Made by a program: the position numbers and the translations under genes. Source: Sulfotelmatobacter sp963788225 (GTDB lineage: Bacteria > Acidobacteriota > Terriglobia > Terriglobales > Acidobacteriaceae). From it: a stretch of DNA of 64,000 bases. The notes below the pieces were generated by a model. That model did no database searches. It had not been told where the DNA came from and saw nothing but the letters and a program-made list of their open reading frames with translations. This document shows, piece by piece, positions 7,863 to 15,413 of the stretch (the stretch's first letter is position 1; each line of letters opens with the position of its first letter). Location: NCBI GenBank assembly GCA_963788225.1, contig CAWBGI010000005.1:366968-430967 (forward strand), given 5' to 3'.

Positions 7863-8794
7863 CAGAACCTCCCGTACCAGCGCAGGAACTGGTTGCCCAC
7901 GAACAGCGCGAGCAGCGCCATGCTGCCCAGGAAAACTCCGAAGGGCATTTGATAGTGGCGATAAACCATTTGCGCGGATTGCCATCCGCGGCGGCGCGCG
8001 GCCTGCAGGTTGGCCAACCGGCGCTGGAAGCGATGAGTGCGCTTGATCCACACGATGAGAACGGTGGTCAGGCCAAACAGCGATCCTGCCAGCGACGCGG
8101 CAAAGATCGTAAAGATGGTGAGCTTCATGCCGAGAAAGGCGCCGACCATCGCCATGAGTTTTACATCGCCGAAGCCCATGCCTTCGGCCCCGCGCCAGCG
8201 CAAGTAGACCGCTCCCGCACCATAAATGAACGACGCGCCCAAGGCTGCTCCCAGCAGGGAATCTAGCAGGGAAAGCAGGCGGGCAGCGATGTCCGCGCTG
8301 AAGGGGAGGCTTACCATTCCAGGCAGAAATTGCGAAGCCATGTCATGCACTGGAACCAGCAGGCTGAAGAGCACGCCCAAGGCTAGACCGGGAAGCGTCA
8401 ACTTGTCAGGCAGAAGCTTGGTTTCGGCGTCGGTGAAGATGAGACCGAGCAGCAGGAATCCGAAGACGCAGTATTTCAAAGTAGCCAGGGTGAGTCCGCC
8501 GTACGCGTAACAGCCTAGAAAGAGCACGCCAGTGAGCAGCTCGACGAAGAGGTAGCGCGATGAAATTCTGGCTTGGCAATGGCGGCAGCGGCCGCGAAGA
8601 AGCAGCCAACTGACGACCGGCAAGTTGTCATAGAAGGCGATGAGACATTTACAGCGGGGACACGCTGAGCGTGGCGTCACCACCGATAAATCCAAAGGCA
8701 GGCGGTAGATACACACATTCAGAAAGCTGCCGAAGGCCAGCCCGAGGAGAAAAATCGCCGATGCATAAAACGGATCCACTAATTCTCTGGGCAT
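7856..8794 (-). CDS. pilD: Prepilin peptidase / N-methyltransferase
   Basis: The 312-residue polytopic membrane protein has the two-part type IV prepilin peptidase layout. The N-terminal cytoplasmic methyltransferase-type domain has paired CxxC motifs (CPRCKC and CRHCQA) that bind zinc. The C-terminal aspartyl protease part has the catalytic Asp in IFTDAETKLLPD and in the GxGD motif GMGFGDVKL. It cleaves and N-methylates type IV pilin or pseudopilin precursors at the inner membrane. No pilin genes are in the window. It is the first gene of a two-gene unit with the PAS gene, whose start overlaps its end by seven bases. Confidence 0.93.
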   Translation of the reverse strand: MPRELVDPFYASAIFLLGLAFGSFLNVCIYRLPLDLSVVTPRSACPRCKCLIAFYDNLPVVSWLLLRGRCRHCQARISSRYLFVELLTGVLFLGCYAYGGLTLATLKYCVFGFLLLGLIFTDAETKLLPDKLTLPGLALGVLFSLLVPVHDMASQFLPGMVSLPFSADIAARLLSLLDSLLGAALGASFIYGAGAVYLRWRGAEGMGFGDVKLMAMVGAFLGMKLTIFTIFAASLAGSLFGLTTVLIVWIKRTHRFQRRLANLQAARRRGWQSAQMVYRHYQMPFGVFLGSMALLALFVGNQFLRWYGRFWW

Positions 8795-9044
8795 TCTTCA
8801 GGAAGCACGATTGCGATTTGACGCGCGCATCTTCTCTGAGAACGCAAATATTGATGGTTCTTGAGTGGATTATAAGGCGATGAAGGCAGGCAGCACTAAG
8901 GTACTGAAGTCACTGTCCCGTAGGACAATGGTAGGCGGGCTATCGAGCACCTTTTCGGCGTGTGCATCTGGAAATGCGAGCGGGGGCGCAAAGATCGCGC
9001 CCCGAACCACCGGTATCGTTGTGACCGCAGGCTGTTCCCCCGCC

Positions 9045-9500
9045 TTACTTAACCTGCAAGCCCTCGATGTACTTGACCAGGTTGGCGACCCGTTGCTGCA
9101 CTTCGCCGGCGTGTCCCCCGCTGATACTGGAGAACAATGGACCCCAAACCGGCATTTCCTGGCTGCCGTGAGCCGGGGTCTGGCCCTGTCCGCGTATGAT
9201 GGTTGCCACGTGAGCGGAGTCGAACTTCCCTCCATTCTTCTGTGCCAGAGTGGTCAGATCGGTGGGGGGCACTTTGAGAGCGGTTGCCGCTGGCCCGTTG
9301 CCTTTGCCGTCCTTCCCATGGCAAACGGCACAATAATTTTCGAACATCTCCTTGCCGGAAGTGGCGGGTGTTTTGGTGATCGGCACATGCTTCACGACTG
9401 GTTTCTGATCAGAGGCTGGCGCCTTCTGATCCTGGGCGACGGCGAAAGACACAACCGCCAGCAGAATCGCAGCGACACAGCCAAATTTCATTACGCGCAT
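9045..9500 (-). CDS. Exported mono-haem cytochrome c
   Basis: The 151-residue protein has a signal peptide (cleavage near AVAQ), a short Lys/Pro/Thr linker and one class I cytochrome c domain. The haem site is CAVCH (residues 57-61) and the distal ligand is probably Met116 in SQEMPVWGPLF. It should carry electrons in the periplasm, and its size and motif resemble the cytochrome c modules next to terminal oxidases or dehydrogenases. AGGAGG precedes the ATG at 9500. A perfect CRP-type palindrome lies 71-86 bases upstream, suggesting control by a Crp/Fnr protein. It is not near an oxidase in this window. Confidence 0.9.
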   Translation of the reverse strand: MRVMKFGCVAAILLAVVSFAVAQDQKAPASDQKPVVKHVPITKTPATSGKEMFENYCAVCHGKDGKGNGPAATALKVPPTDLTTLAQKNGGKFDSAHVATIIRGQGQTPAHGSQEMPVWGPLFSSISGGHAGEVQQRVANLVKYIEGLQVK

Positions 9501-9570
9501 AAATCCTCCTAGATACTGATAGTCCTATTGCAGCAAACAGAACAGTTTAGGATGAGGATTGGTGTTTGAC

Positions 9571-9586
9571 TGTGATCGCGATCACA
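9571..9586. promoter_or_regulatory. CRP/FNR-type operator upstream of cytochrome c
   Basis: TGTGATCGCGATCACA is a perfect 16-base palindrome matching the E. coli CRP consensus TGTGA-N6-TCACA. It lies 71-86 bases upstream of the cytochrome c start codon on the minus strand, at a position suited to class I/II activation or repression. Confidence 0.7.
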
Positions 9587-9698
9587 AGGACTCGTGGCGG
9601 CTAACCCGAGCGTTTGGAGCGCTGTGTGGATGAAGGCATGGAAAGCGGCCAAGGTGCCCTTCAGTGTGCAGAAAGAAGCGAAAGTCGCGACCCGACTC

Positions 9699-10247
9699 TT
9701 AGCGGATGAACTTGTAGTCAACGATGGAAGCGGCCAGAAGGCTGGTGCCATCTGCCGTATCGTCTCGATCCTTCGCTTTTTTGCCCTGAAAGTCGGCGGA
9801 GCGAATCACGCGCCCCTGGCAGAGGACGTTGCGGTTCTTCTGGCCGGAAATCTCCTCCGGCATTTCAAACACCATCTCGATCAAAGCGTTAACCGGCAAC
9901 TGTTGCGGGCCATGAAACAGGACACCGGTCTGGCTGAGGTTTTCGATAGCACCCTCATACCAGGTGCTGGTGCTGTTGACTCGGTAGCGGACCGCGAGAT
10001 CGAGCTTCAGGCGGCGGGCGCGCGGGGTCCAGGACGGCCGCTTCTCCCGCGTGTGACTGCGCCGGACGGTCTCCGGCTTGGCGTGCTCCACGCGCTTGGT
10101 GCGGCGCATGGTGGTCCAATCATACTTGTACTCGGCGGCGCACAACAGGCAAACCTGATAGTAGTCTCCGTCAGCGCCGCGCCGTGGCCAGGAGAACTCG
10201 TGAGAACAGCGCCCAAGCATAAGAACTTCCATCAGTTTTTGCGGCAT
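9699..10247 (-). CDS. PilZ-domain protein with N-terminal zinc-ribbon-like segment
   Basis: The start is taken at the ATG at 10247 (MPQKLMEVLM), eight bases after GGAAG; a longer in-frame start at 10271 lacks that site. The product has about 182 residues. Cys14, His16, Cys33 and Cys36 could form a zinc site. A basic linker precedes a C-terminal PilZ domain beginning near residue 76, with the R-x-x-x-R-like RARRLKLD and the ENLSQTGVLF motif used to bind cyclic di-GMP. It is a probable c-di-GMP receptor. A cyclic-di-GMP phosphodiesterase candidate (HD-GYP) lies 5 kb away. Confidence 0.8.
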   Translation of the reverse strand: MPQKLMEVLMLGRCSHEFSWPRRGADGDYYQVCLLCAAEYKYDWTTMRRTKRVEHAKPETVRRSHTREKRPSWTPRARRLKLDLAVRYRVNSTSTWYEGAIENLSQTGVLFHGPQQLPVNALIEMVFEMPEEISGQKNRNVLCQGRVIRSADFQGKKAKDRDDTADGTSLLAASIVDYKFIR

Positions 10248-10467
10248 GATTGTTACTTCCGGGTCAATCAAACCTCGGACGCAAAGCCATCATCGCGCGA
10301 GGAACGGCTTTTGGGTAGGTTACTTTCGTGCAACGTTGCGCGAGTGCCAAGATCAAATGCAGCCCCAGGAATGAGTTGCGAGCCGGAAGCTTTCTTGGAA
10401 ACGCCTGATTGAAGCCCTGCTCCTTGCCGGCGGACACTGCTGGCAGGCCACGTTGTATGATCGCGAC

Positions 10468-11070
10468 ATGGGAAATGCTGGCCCCACTGACGTTGCCGCC
10501 TTTATCCTGGCGGGCGGCAAGAGCACCCGCATGGGCACGGATAAGGCGTTCGTCGAATACGATGGCCGCACGCTGCTGGCCCGCGCGCTCGATTTGGCAC
10601 GCTCGATGACTCCCGATGTGCGCATCGTGGGAAGTCCAGAAAAGTTTGCGCCGTTTGCCCCCGTGGTGGAAGATATATTCCGCGAGTGCGGGCCGCTGGG
10701 TGGAATTCATGCTGCGTTGCGAACTTCGTTGACCGAACTGAACGTGATGCTGGCCGTGGACACGCCTTTTGTCTCGTGGGCGTTCTTGCAGTATCTGATC
10801 AGCCAGGCGCGGAGCGCGCCCGGGGCGGCGGCAGTGGTTCCCCGTGACGAGTCAGGCTCGCAGCCGCTGTGCGCCATCTATCGCCGGCAGTTCGCAGACG
10901 CAGCTGAGGCCGCTTTGCGCGCCGGACGAAATAGGATCGACATATTGTTCGCTACAGTTCCAACGAGGGTGATCGAGCCGCAAGAATTGGAAGCCGCTGG
11001 ATTTTCGCGCAGCATCTTCCGCAACCTGAACACGCCTGAGGAATTGGAGGCCGAGCAGCGCAGAGCTTGA
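10468..11070 (+). CDS. mobA: Molybdenum cofactor guanylyltransferase
   Basis: The start is set at ATG 10468; an upstream in-frame TTG would add five residues. The product has about 200 residues. The nucleotide-binding loop is FILAGGKSTRMGTDKAF, followed by the ECGPLGGIH segment and DTPFV metal-binding region characteristic of MobA. It links GMP to molybdopterin to make the guanine dinucleotide cofactor in the cytoplasm. The window also encodes a molybdenum hydroxylase at 44-48 kb, but those enzymes usually need the cytosine form, so this gene more likely serves a DMSO-reductase-type enzyme elsewhere. The ABC ATPase gene begins 31 bases downstream. Confidence 0.88.
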   Translation: MGNAGPTDVAAFILAGGKSTRMGTDKAFVEYDGRTLLARALDLARSMTPDVRIVGSPEKFAPFAPVVEDIFRECGPLGGIHAALRTSLTELNVMLAVDTPFVSWAFLQYLISQARSAPGAAAVVPRDESGSQPLCAIYRRQFADAAEAALRAGRNRIDILFATVPTRVIEPQELEAAGFSRSIFRNLNTPEELEAEQRRA

Positions 11071-11101
11071 CCCGTTGCACCAGACTTTTAAGAGCCAACC
11101 G

Positions 11102-11869
11102 ATGCCCGATCCCGTTCAGCAGCCTTATATCGAATTCCGCGAGGTCTCGAAAGCCTTCGGCGATAAGGCTGTGCTTGATCGCGTAAGTTTCAACGTGATG
11201 CCCGGCGAGACCGTGTGCATTCTGGGGCGCAGCGGTGTCGGCAAATCGGTTTCGCTGGGTTTGCTCATGGGTTTTCTTAAGGCGGATTCCGGGCGCGTGA
11301 TCGTTGCCGGCGAAGACGTGACGGATTTTACGGAAGTGCAGATGGAAGCGATCCGGAAGAAAGTCACCATGGTCTTTCAAAACGGAGCGCTGTTTGATTC
11401 CCTGACGGTCGGCGAGAATGTGGCGTTCCCCTTGCGCGAGAGCGGAGAACTCTCGGAAGAGCAAATCTATGAGATCGTTGATGGATTGTTGAAGATGCTG
11501 GGAGTGCAGGAAATGCGCGACCTGCTGCCCTCGGATTTATCGACCGGCATGAAACGCTCGGTGGCGATTGCGCGGGCGCTGGCGGCGCGGCCGGAGTGCA
11601 TTCTCTACGACGAGCCTACCACCATGGTCGATCCGCTGATGGCGCAACTGCTCGGCGATCTCATCGAGCGGCTCAAGCGTCAACTGAACCTGACCAGTAT
11701 CGTCGTCACCCACGATATGCGTTTGGCTAAGAAACTGGCCGACCGGGTCGTCTTCCTGTACGAAGGCAAAGCCATTTTTTTCGGAACATCGGCAGAGATG
11801 GCAAAATCCACGGAGCCGATCGTGCAGGAGTTCCTCGAACTGGACGAACTGAAGATCGAAACCTGCTAA
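11102..11869 (+). CDS. ABC transporter ATPase, Mla/Ttg2A (phospholipid/organic solvent) type
   Basis: The start at ATG 11102 gives 255 residues. Walker A is GRSGVGKS (42-49), the Q-loop is VFQNGALFDSLTVGENVAFP (the MlaF/MKL-type signature), Walker B is CILYDEP and the H-loop is VVTHD. The signature motif reads LSTGM rather than LSGGM and the D-loop region MVDP rather than GLDP; both occur in this subfamily but are uncommon. Mla-type ATPases move phospholipids between the outer and inner membranes together with an MlaE permease and an MlaD substrate-binding protein. Neither is adjacent, so it is an orphan subunit here. It follows mobA by 31 bases. Confidence 0.85.
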   Translation: MPDPVQQPYIEFREVSKAFGDKAVLDRVSFNVMPGETVCILGRSGVGKSVSLGLLMGFLKADSGRVIVAGEDVTDFTEVQMEAIRKKVTMVFQNGALFDSLTVGENVAFPLRESGELSEEQIYEIVDGLLKMLGVQEMRDLLPSDLSTGMKRSVAIARALAARPECILYDEPTTMVDPLMAQLLGDLIERLKRQLNLTSIVVTHDMRLAKKLADRVVFLYEGKAIFFGTSAEMAKSTEPIVQEFLELDELKIETC

Positions 11870-11873
11870 GGGC

Positions 11874-12172
11874 AGTGGCCAGTGATCAGTGGCTAGTGGT
11901 CAGTAAATCTGCATCCGTTTGCTTCTTGTAGCCAGTGCACGTGAGAACCGGGAGTCGCGGATATTTGTCAAAGCGGTGATCGGTAAATGAAAGTTGGCAC
12001 TGGAGAAATGTTGATGCGCGGTCGGATGTGATTAGCCGGGCGTGGACGCAATGGGCACATAAACCAAGACTGCTTGGAGAGATCGGCAGAGGCTGGGACT
12101 GTCTGTCGCTCATAGGAATTGGCGCCGGGGACTTAACGTTGAGTCGCTGACCACTGGCCACTGACCACTGCT
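11874..12172. repeat. Inverted repeat pair (AGTGGCCAGTGATCAGTGG type) enclosing a geneless region
   Basis: The left arm at 11874-11911 carries tandem near-copies of CAGTGGCCAGTGATCAGTGG, and the right arm at 12147-12172 carries their complement (GACCACTGGCCACTGACCACTG). About 235 bases lie between them, with no supported gene. The unit lies between the convergent ABC ATPase and ribE genes. Confidence 0.65.
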
Positions 12173-12173
12173 T

Positions 12174-12818
12174 TCAAAACCCTTGCCGCACCAGTTCTTC
12201 CACGGTGAGCGTGCTCTCGGCCGGTTCGCGGGCCATCATCTTCTCGACGTACTTGGCAATCAGGTCGGCTTCCAGATTGACGGGGTCGCCTGGTTTGAGC
12301 GAGTTGAGGTTCGTCATCTCGACCGTGTGTGGAATGATGGCGATGGTGCAGAGGCCCTCCTCAAGCGTTGCCACGGTGAGGCTGATGCCTTCGATGCAGA
12401 CCGAGCCTTTGTAGACAGTGTATTTCTCTATATCACGGGGCAACTCGATGCGCAGCCACCAGTTTTCCGAGTCGGCAATGCGCTCCAGAGCGATGAGCTT
12501 GCCGACGCCATCCACGTGGCCCTGCACAATGTGTCCGCCGAAGCGGCCATCGGCTTTCATGGGCAGCTCCAGATTAACCAGCGCACCCTCGTGCATCCGC
12601 GAGAACGACGTTCGCACCCAGGTTTCTGGAGCCAAGTCGGCGCAGAACGAGCCGGGTTTGATGTCGAGCGCGGTGAGGCAGACTCCGCTCACCGCGACGC
12701 TGTGGCCGGATTTCAGTTCCTTAGGCGCATGGTCGGCCGCGATGGTGATGCGGCGATTCTCGCCGCGTTGTTCGATGCGGGTGACGTGTCCAACTTCTTC
12801 AACAATGCCAGTAAACAT
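12174..12818 (-). CDS. ribE: Riboflavin synthase, alpha chain
   Basis: The start is taken at MFTGIVEEVG (ATG 12818), the near-invariant start of the family. The product has 214 residues with the two lumazine-binding repeats expected (about 1-95 and 96-200), including the HIVQGHVDGVG and SVCIEGISLTV segments and a typical C-terminal helix (LEADLIAKYVEKM). It dismutates two 6,7-dimethyl-8-ribityllumazine molecules to riboflavin. It lies 96 bases downstream of ribD on the same strand, across a hairpin repeat, so both probably share a transcript. No FMN riboswitch is visible upstream of either gene. Confidence 0.95.
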   Translation of the reverse strand: MFTGIVEEVGHVTRIEQRGENRRITIAADHAPKELKSGHSVAVSGVCLTALDIKPGSFCADLAPETWVRTSFSRMHEGALVNLELPMKADGRFGGHIVQGHVDGVGKLIALERIADSENWWLRIELPRDIEKYTVYKGSVCIEGISLTVATLEEGLCTIAIIPHTVEMTNLNSLKPGDPVNLEADLIAKYVEKMMAREPAESTLTVEELVRQGF

Positions 12819-12837
12819 ATAGAACATCATAAACCTA

Positions 12838-12909
12838 CCACGGAGGCACGGAGACACGGAGGACGACCGTTCTTGAATTGGTCTTCTCCGTGCCTCAATG
12901 GCTCCGTGG
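12838..12909. repeat. Stuttering inverted repeat (CCACGGAGGCACGGAG type) between ribD and ribE
   Basis: The left arm at 12838-12862 (tandem CACGGAG units) pairs with the right arm at 12886-12909 (CTCCGTGCCTCAATGGCTCCGTGG). The loop is about 24 bases. It sits within the rib transcription unit and could modulate the ribD/ribE transcript ratio. Confidence 0.75.
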
Positions 12910-12914
12910 TGAAG

Positions 12915-14078
12915 TTACTCTTCGTAGGGATCGCGCAGATAGCCCTCCACGGCGAAATCCTCTCCGAAACGATGCAGCTGCAGATGCTTGATCCGGGGAG
13001 GATCATTCGTTTGGTGGAAGCAGCCCGCAGCGAATGGAACTGACCCGATGCCCGCCATGATCTTGGGCGCGTAGTACAGATAGACCTTGTCGACCAATCC
13101 GGAAGCGAGCGCGGTTGCATTTACTGTCGATCCGCCTTCGATCATCGCACTTGTGATCTCGAGTTGCCCCAGGCGGCGCAGAACTGCATGAAGATCCGGA
13201 CGGCCATCTGCCGGAGAGAGTTGCTCAACCCGGATGCCGCGGGCTTCCAGTTCACACTTTTTCTTTTCATCTCCGGAGGAGCAAAAAACCAGCACATCGT
13301 TCTTGAAGGCGCCTTTATCCGCGACGCTCTGCACGAGACGCGAGTCCAAGGGCAGCCGCAGATGCGAATCGAGAATCACGCGCAGCAACGGGCGCCGACG
13401 CGGATTGCCACTTCGATCTGTTAACAAAGGATCATCCGACAAAATCGTTCCGATGCCGACCACAATCGCATCACTCTCGTGGCGTTGTTGCTGAACTTGC
13501 GTGCGCGCAGCTTCGCCAGTGATCCAACCGCCAGCAGGAGTTCCCGCTCCGCGCTTTGATTCTGCCGTTGGCGGCGGAGCGATCTTGCCGTCCAGCGTCA
13601 TCGCAGCTTTCAGTGTCACTAAGGGAACGCCGTGGCGGATGTAGCGGGCGAAAGCCTCGTTGAGACGGCGGGCCTCCGCTTCCAGCCGCCCAACCTCTAC
13701 ATGGACGCTGGCCGCGCGCAGCTTCTCAAAGCCTAGTCCACTCACTTTGGGATTGGGATCGGGCATGGAAGCAACCACGCGATGAATTCCGGCCGCGATC
13801 AAAGCGTCGGTGCACGGCGGCGTGCGGCCATGATGGGCATGCGGTTCGAGATTGATGTAGAGAGTGCCGCCGCGAGCCTTGCCTCCAGCCTCTTCAAGGG
13901 CCTTCACTTCGGCGTGCTTCACACCATCGTAGGTGTAAACACCCGTACCTGCGACGTTGCCATGCGCATCAACGATCACCGCACCGACATAGGGGTTGGG
14001 CGAGGCTAAACCGATACCCTGGCGTGCAAGATCCAGCGCCTGGTGCAGAAACTTCTCGTCAGTCGAGTGGCCGGGCAT
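12915..14078 (-). CDS. ribD: Bifunctional riboflavin deaminase/reductase
   Basis: The start is the ATG at 14078, which overlaps the stop of the preceding small gene (TGATG); a GTG lies just before it. The product has about 387 residues. The N-terminal deaminase domain has KHAEVKALEEAG (zinc His55 and catalytic Glu57) and the segment EPHAHHGRTPPC. In most RibD proteins the first residue after EP is a zinc-binding Cys; here it is His80, with Cys89 retained. The C-terminal reductase domain (about 150-387) has MTLDGKIA and the IEGGSTVN region. It performs the second and third steps after GTP cyclohydrolase II. The order is ftsY, small gene, ribD, ribE. Confidence 0.93.
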   Translation of the reverse strand: MPGHSTDEKFLHQALDLARQGIGLASPNPYVGAVIVDAHGNVAGTGVYTYDGVKHAEVKALEEAGGKARGGTLYINLEPHAHHGRTPPCTDALIAAGIHRVVASMPDPNPKVSGLGFEKLRAASVHVEVGRLEAEARRLNEAFARYIRHGVPLVTLKAAMTLDGKIAPPPTAESKRGAGTPAGGWITGEAARTQVQQQRHESDAIVVGIGTILSDDPLLTDRSGNPRRRPLLRVILDSHLRLPLDSRLVQSVADKGAFKNDVLVFCSSGDEKKKCELEARGIRVEQLSPADGRPDLHAVLRRLGQLEITSAMIEGGSTVNATALASGLVDKVYLYYAPKIMAGIGSVPFAAGCFHQTNDPPRIKHLQLHRFGEDFAVEGYLRDPYEE

Positions 14079-14287
14079 CACTGACGCCGAGGTGGAAAGG
14101 TACGATAGGAGTCGTCTTCGGGCTCAGCGACAGCGGCGCCACTTCGGCCCTTCGGGCCGTGCCGCAACGGCGCCATTCTATAAGCGTAGGGATCACCGGG
14201 AGTTTGTGGCGGTTTCTTGCCCAGCATTCGGCGAAGAAAATCGAACACGATTCTGAATCGCGAACGGCTTTTTTCACCATCCGGCAT
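14078..14287 (-). CDS. Small basic protein between ftsY and ribD
   Basis: The 69-residue protein begins MPDGEKSRSRFRIVFDFLRRMLGKK, followed by PPQTPGDPYAYRMAPLRHGPKG and an acidic/basic tail. GGAG lies five bases upstream of the ATG, the gene starts 8 bases after the ftsY stop, and its TGA overlaps the ribD ATG. This tight packing is the main evidence that it is real. The N-terminal stretch could be a short amphipathic helix. There is no known domain, but the Pro/Tyr-rich centre looks conserved rather than random (impression only). The function is unknown. Confidence 0.6.
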   Translation of the reverse strand: MPDGEKSRSRFRIVFDFLRRMLGKKPPQTPGDPYAYRMAPLRHGPKGRSGAAVAEPEDDSYRTFPPRRQ

Positions 14288-14295
14288 ACGCTCTC

Positions 14296-15249
14296 CTATT
14301 CGAACAGGGAATCGACAAACTCTTTCGGGTCGAACGGCAGCAGATCGCCCACCTTCTCGCCCACTCCAACAAACCGCACCGGCAGTCCCAACTCGCGTGA
14401 GATCGCAACCACAACGCCGCCCTTCGCGGTGCCGTCGAGCTTGGTGAGCACAATTCCCGTGACGCCCGCTGACTGCGTGAACTGGCGCGCCTGCTGCAAG
14501 CCATTTTGGCCGGTGGTTGCATCCATCACCAAGAGTGTCTCGTGCGGCGCTCCAGGGATAATTCGCTGGGCGGTGCGGCGCATTTTGTCCAGTTCCGCCA
14601 TGAGGCTGGTTTTGGTATGCAGGCGGCCCGCGGTGTCCACGATCACGTAGTCTGTCTTCCGCGCACTTGCGGCTTGCAGCGCGTCGAACAACACGGCCGC
14701 GGGATCGCCGCCGGGCTTGGTTTTAATCACTTCGGTCCCGGTGCGCTGTCCCCAGATCTCAAGTTGCTCGATGGCCGCCGCGCGAAAGGTATCGGCCGCG
14801 CACAGCAGCACGCTCTTTCCTTGCCCGCGAAATACCTGCGACAACTTGCCGATCGTCGTGGTCTTGCCAGTTCCGTTTACGCCAACCACTAAAATCACTT
14901 CTGGCGTGCTGTCTATCCTCTGCACGGGCCGCGTATTCGCCGCATTCAGAATGGCCAGCAACTCTTCTTTGAGCAGCCGCTTCAGTTCTTGAACATCCTT
15001 GATCTGTTTGCGGTCGGCCTTGTCGCGCAGTTTACCCAAAACCTCCTGAGTGGTCGTGGTGCCGAGATCGGCGCCGATCAGGGTTGCCTCCAGGTCATCG
15101 AGCGTGTTGCGGTCAATTTCTTTGCCGAAACTGACGACCTCTTCGATGCGCTCGGCGAGGTTTTCCCGCGTGCGGGTGACCGCCTGCTTCATGCGCTCGA
15201 AGAGTCCAGTTTTCTTTTCTTCGGTGCTGCCGAATAGGGTTTGAATCAT
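14296..15249 (-). CDS. ftsY: Signal recognition particle receptor FtsY
   Basis: The 317-residue SRP GTPase consists of the NG domain with a very short N-terminal region, lacking the long acidic A domain of E. coli FtsY. Visible motifs are the G1 loop GVNGTGKTTT, the insertion-box DTFRAAAIEQL, the G3 DTAGR, the TKLDG motif and the C-terminal GVGEKVGDLLPFD. It docks ribosome-SRP complexes at the membrane for co-translational insertion. It is the first gene of a run with a small protein, ribD and ribE. A stuttering inverted repeat lies upstream. Confidence 0.95.
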   Translation of the reverse strand: MIQTLFGSTEEKKTGLFERMKQAVTRTRENLAERIEEVVSFGKEIDRNTLDDLEATLIGADLGTTTTQEVLGKLRDKADRKQIKDVQELKRLLKEELLAILNAANTRPVQRIDSTPEVILVVGVNGTGKTTTIGKLSQVFRGQGKSVLLCAADTFRAAAIEQLEIWGQRTGTEVIKTKPGGDPAAVLFDALQAASARKTDYVIVDTAGRLHTKTSLMAELDKMRRTAQRIIPGAPHETLLVMDATTGQNGLQQARQFTQSAGVTGIVLTKLDGTAKGGVVVAISRELGLPVRFVGVGEKVGDLLPFDPKEFVDSLFE

Positions 15250-15285
15250 GAAGAAATCCTAAGCTTTAATTATAGCGGTCGCGGA

Positions 15286-15390
15286 TCAGTACCGAGTACC
15301 TAGTACCGAGTACTGAGAAAACTCACTAAATAGATTTGGCGAGATAGTGCGCAGGCCGGAGTTGCTAGGTACTCGATACTGGGTACTGGA
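15286..15390. repeat. Stuttering inverted repeat (GTACCGAGTACC type)
   Basis: The left arm at 15286-15317 has tandem AGTACCGAGTACC copies. The right arm at 15364-15390 carries the complement (CTAGGTACTCGATACTGGG). The loop is about 46 bases. It lies between the HD-GYP gene and ftsY. Confidence 0.75.
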
Positions 15391-15413
15391 GCGAAGATTA
15401 GCGCGAAAAATGG

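Noticed and set aside
6777..7952. A 391-codon plus-strand frame opposite the PAS and pilD genes
   Set aside because: The minus-strand genes show clear PAS and prepilin peptidase motifs; the long plus frame is a by-product of GC-rich codon bias.
8865..9512. A 215-codon plus-strand frame opposite the cytochrome c gene
   Set aside because: It lies antisense to the CxxCH cytochrome gene, which has a signal peptide and ribosome site; the frame has no domain and odd composition.
11886..12161. 91-codon minus-strand frame between the AGTGG arms
   Set aside because: No ribosome site, no domain, and it is made largely of repeat sequence.
12183..13043. Plus-strand frame over ribE and ribD
   Set aside because: Antisense to well-defined riboflavin genes.
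12819..14100. FMN riboswitch upstream of the rib genes
   Set aside because: No RFN-element sequence is seen; the hairpin at 12838-12909 lies between ribD and ribE and is a stuttering repeat.
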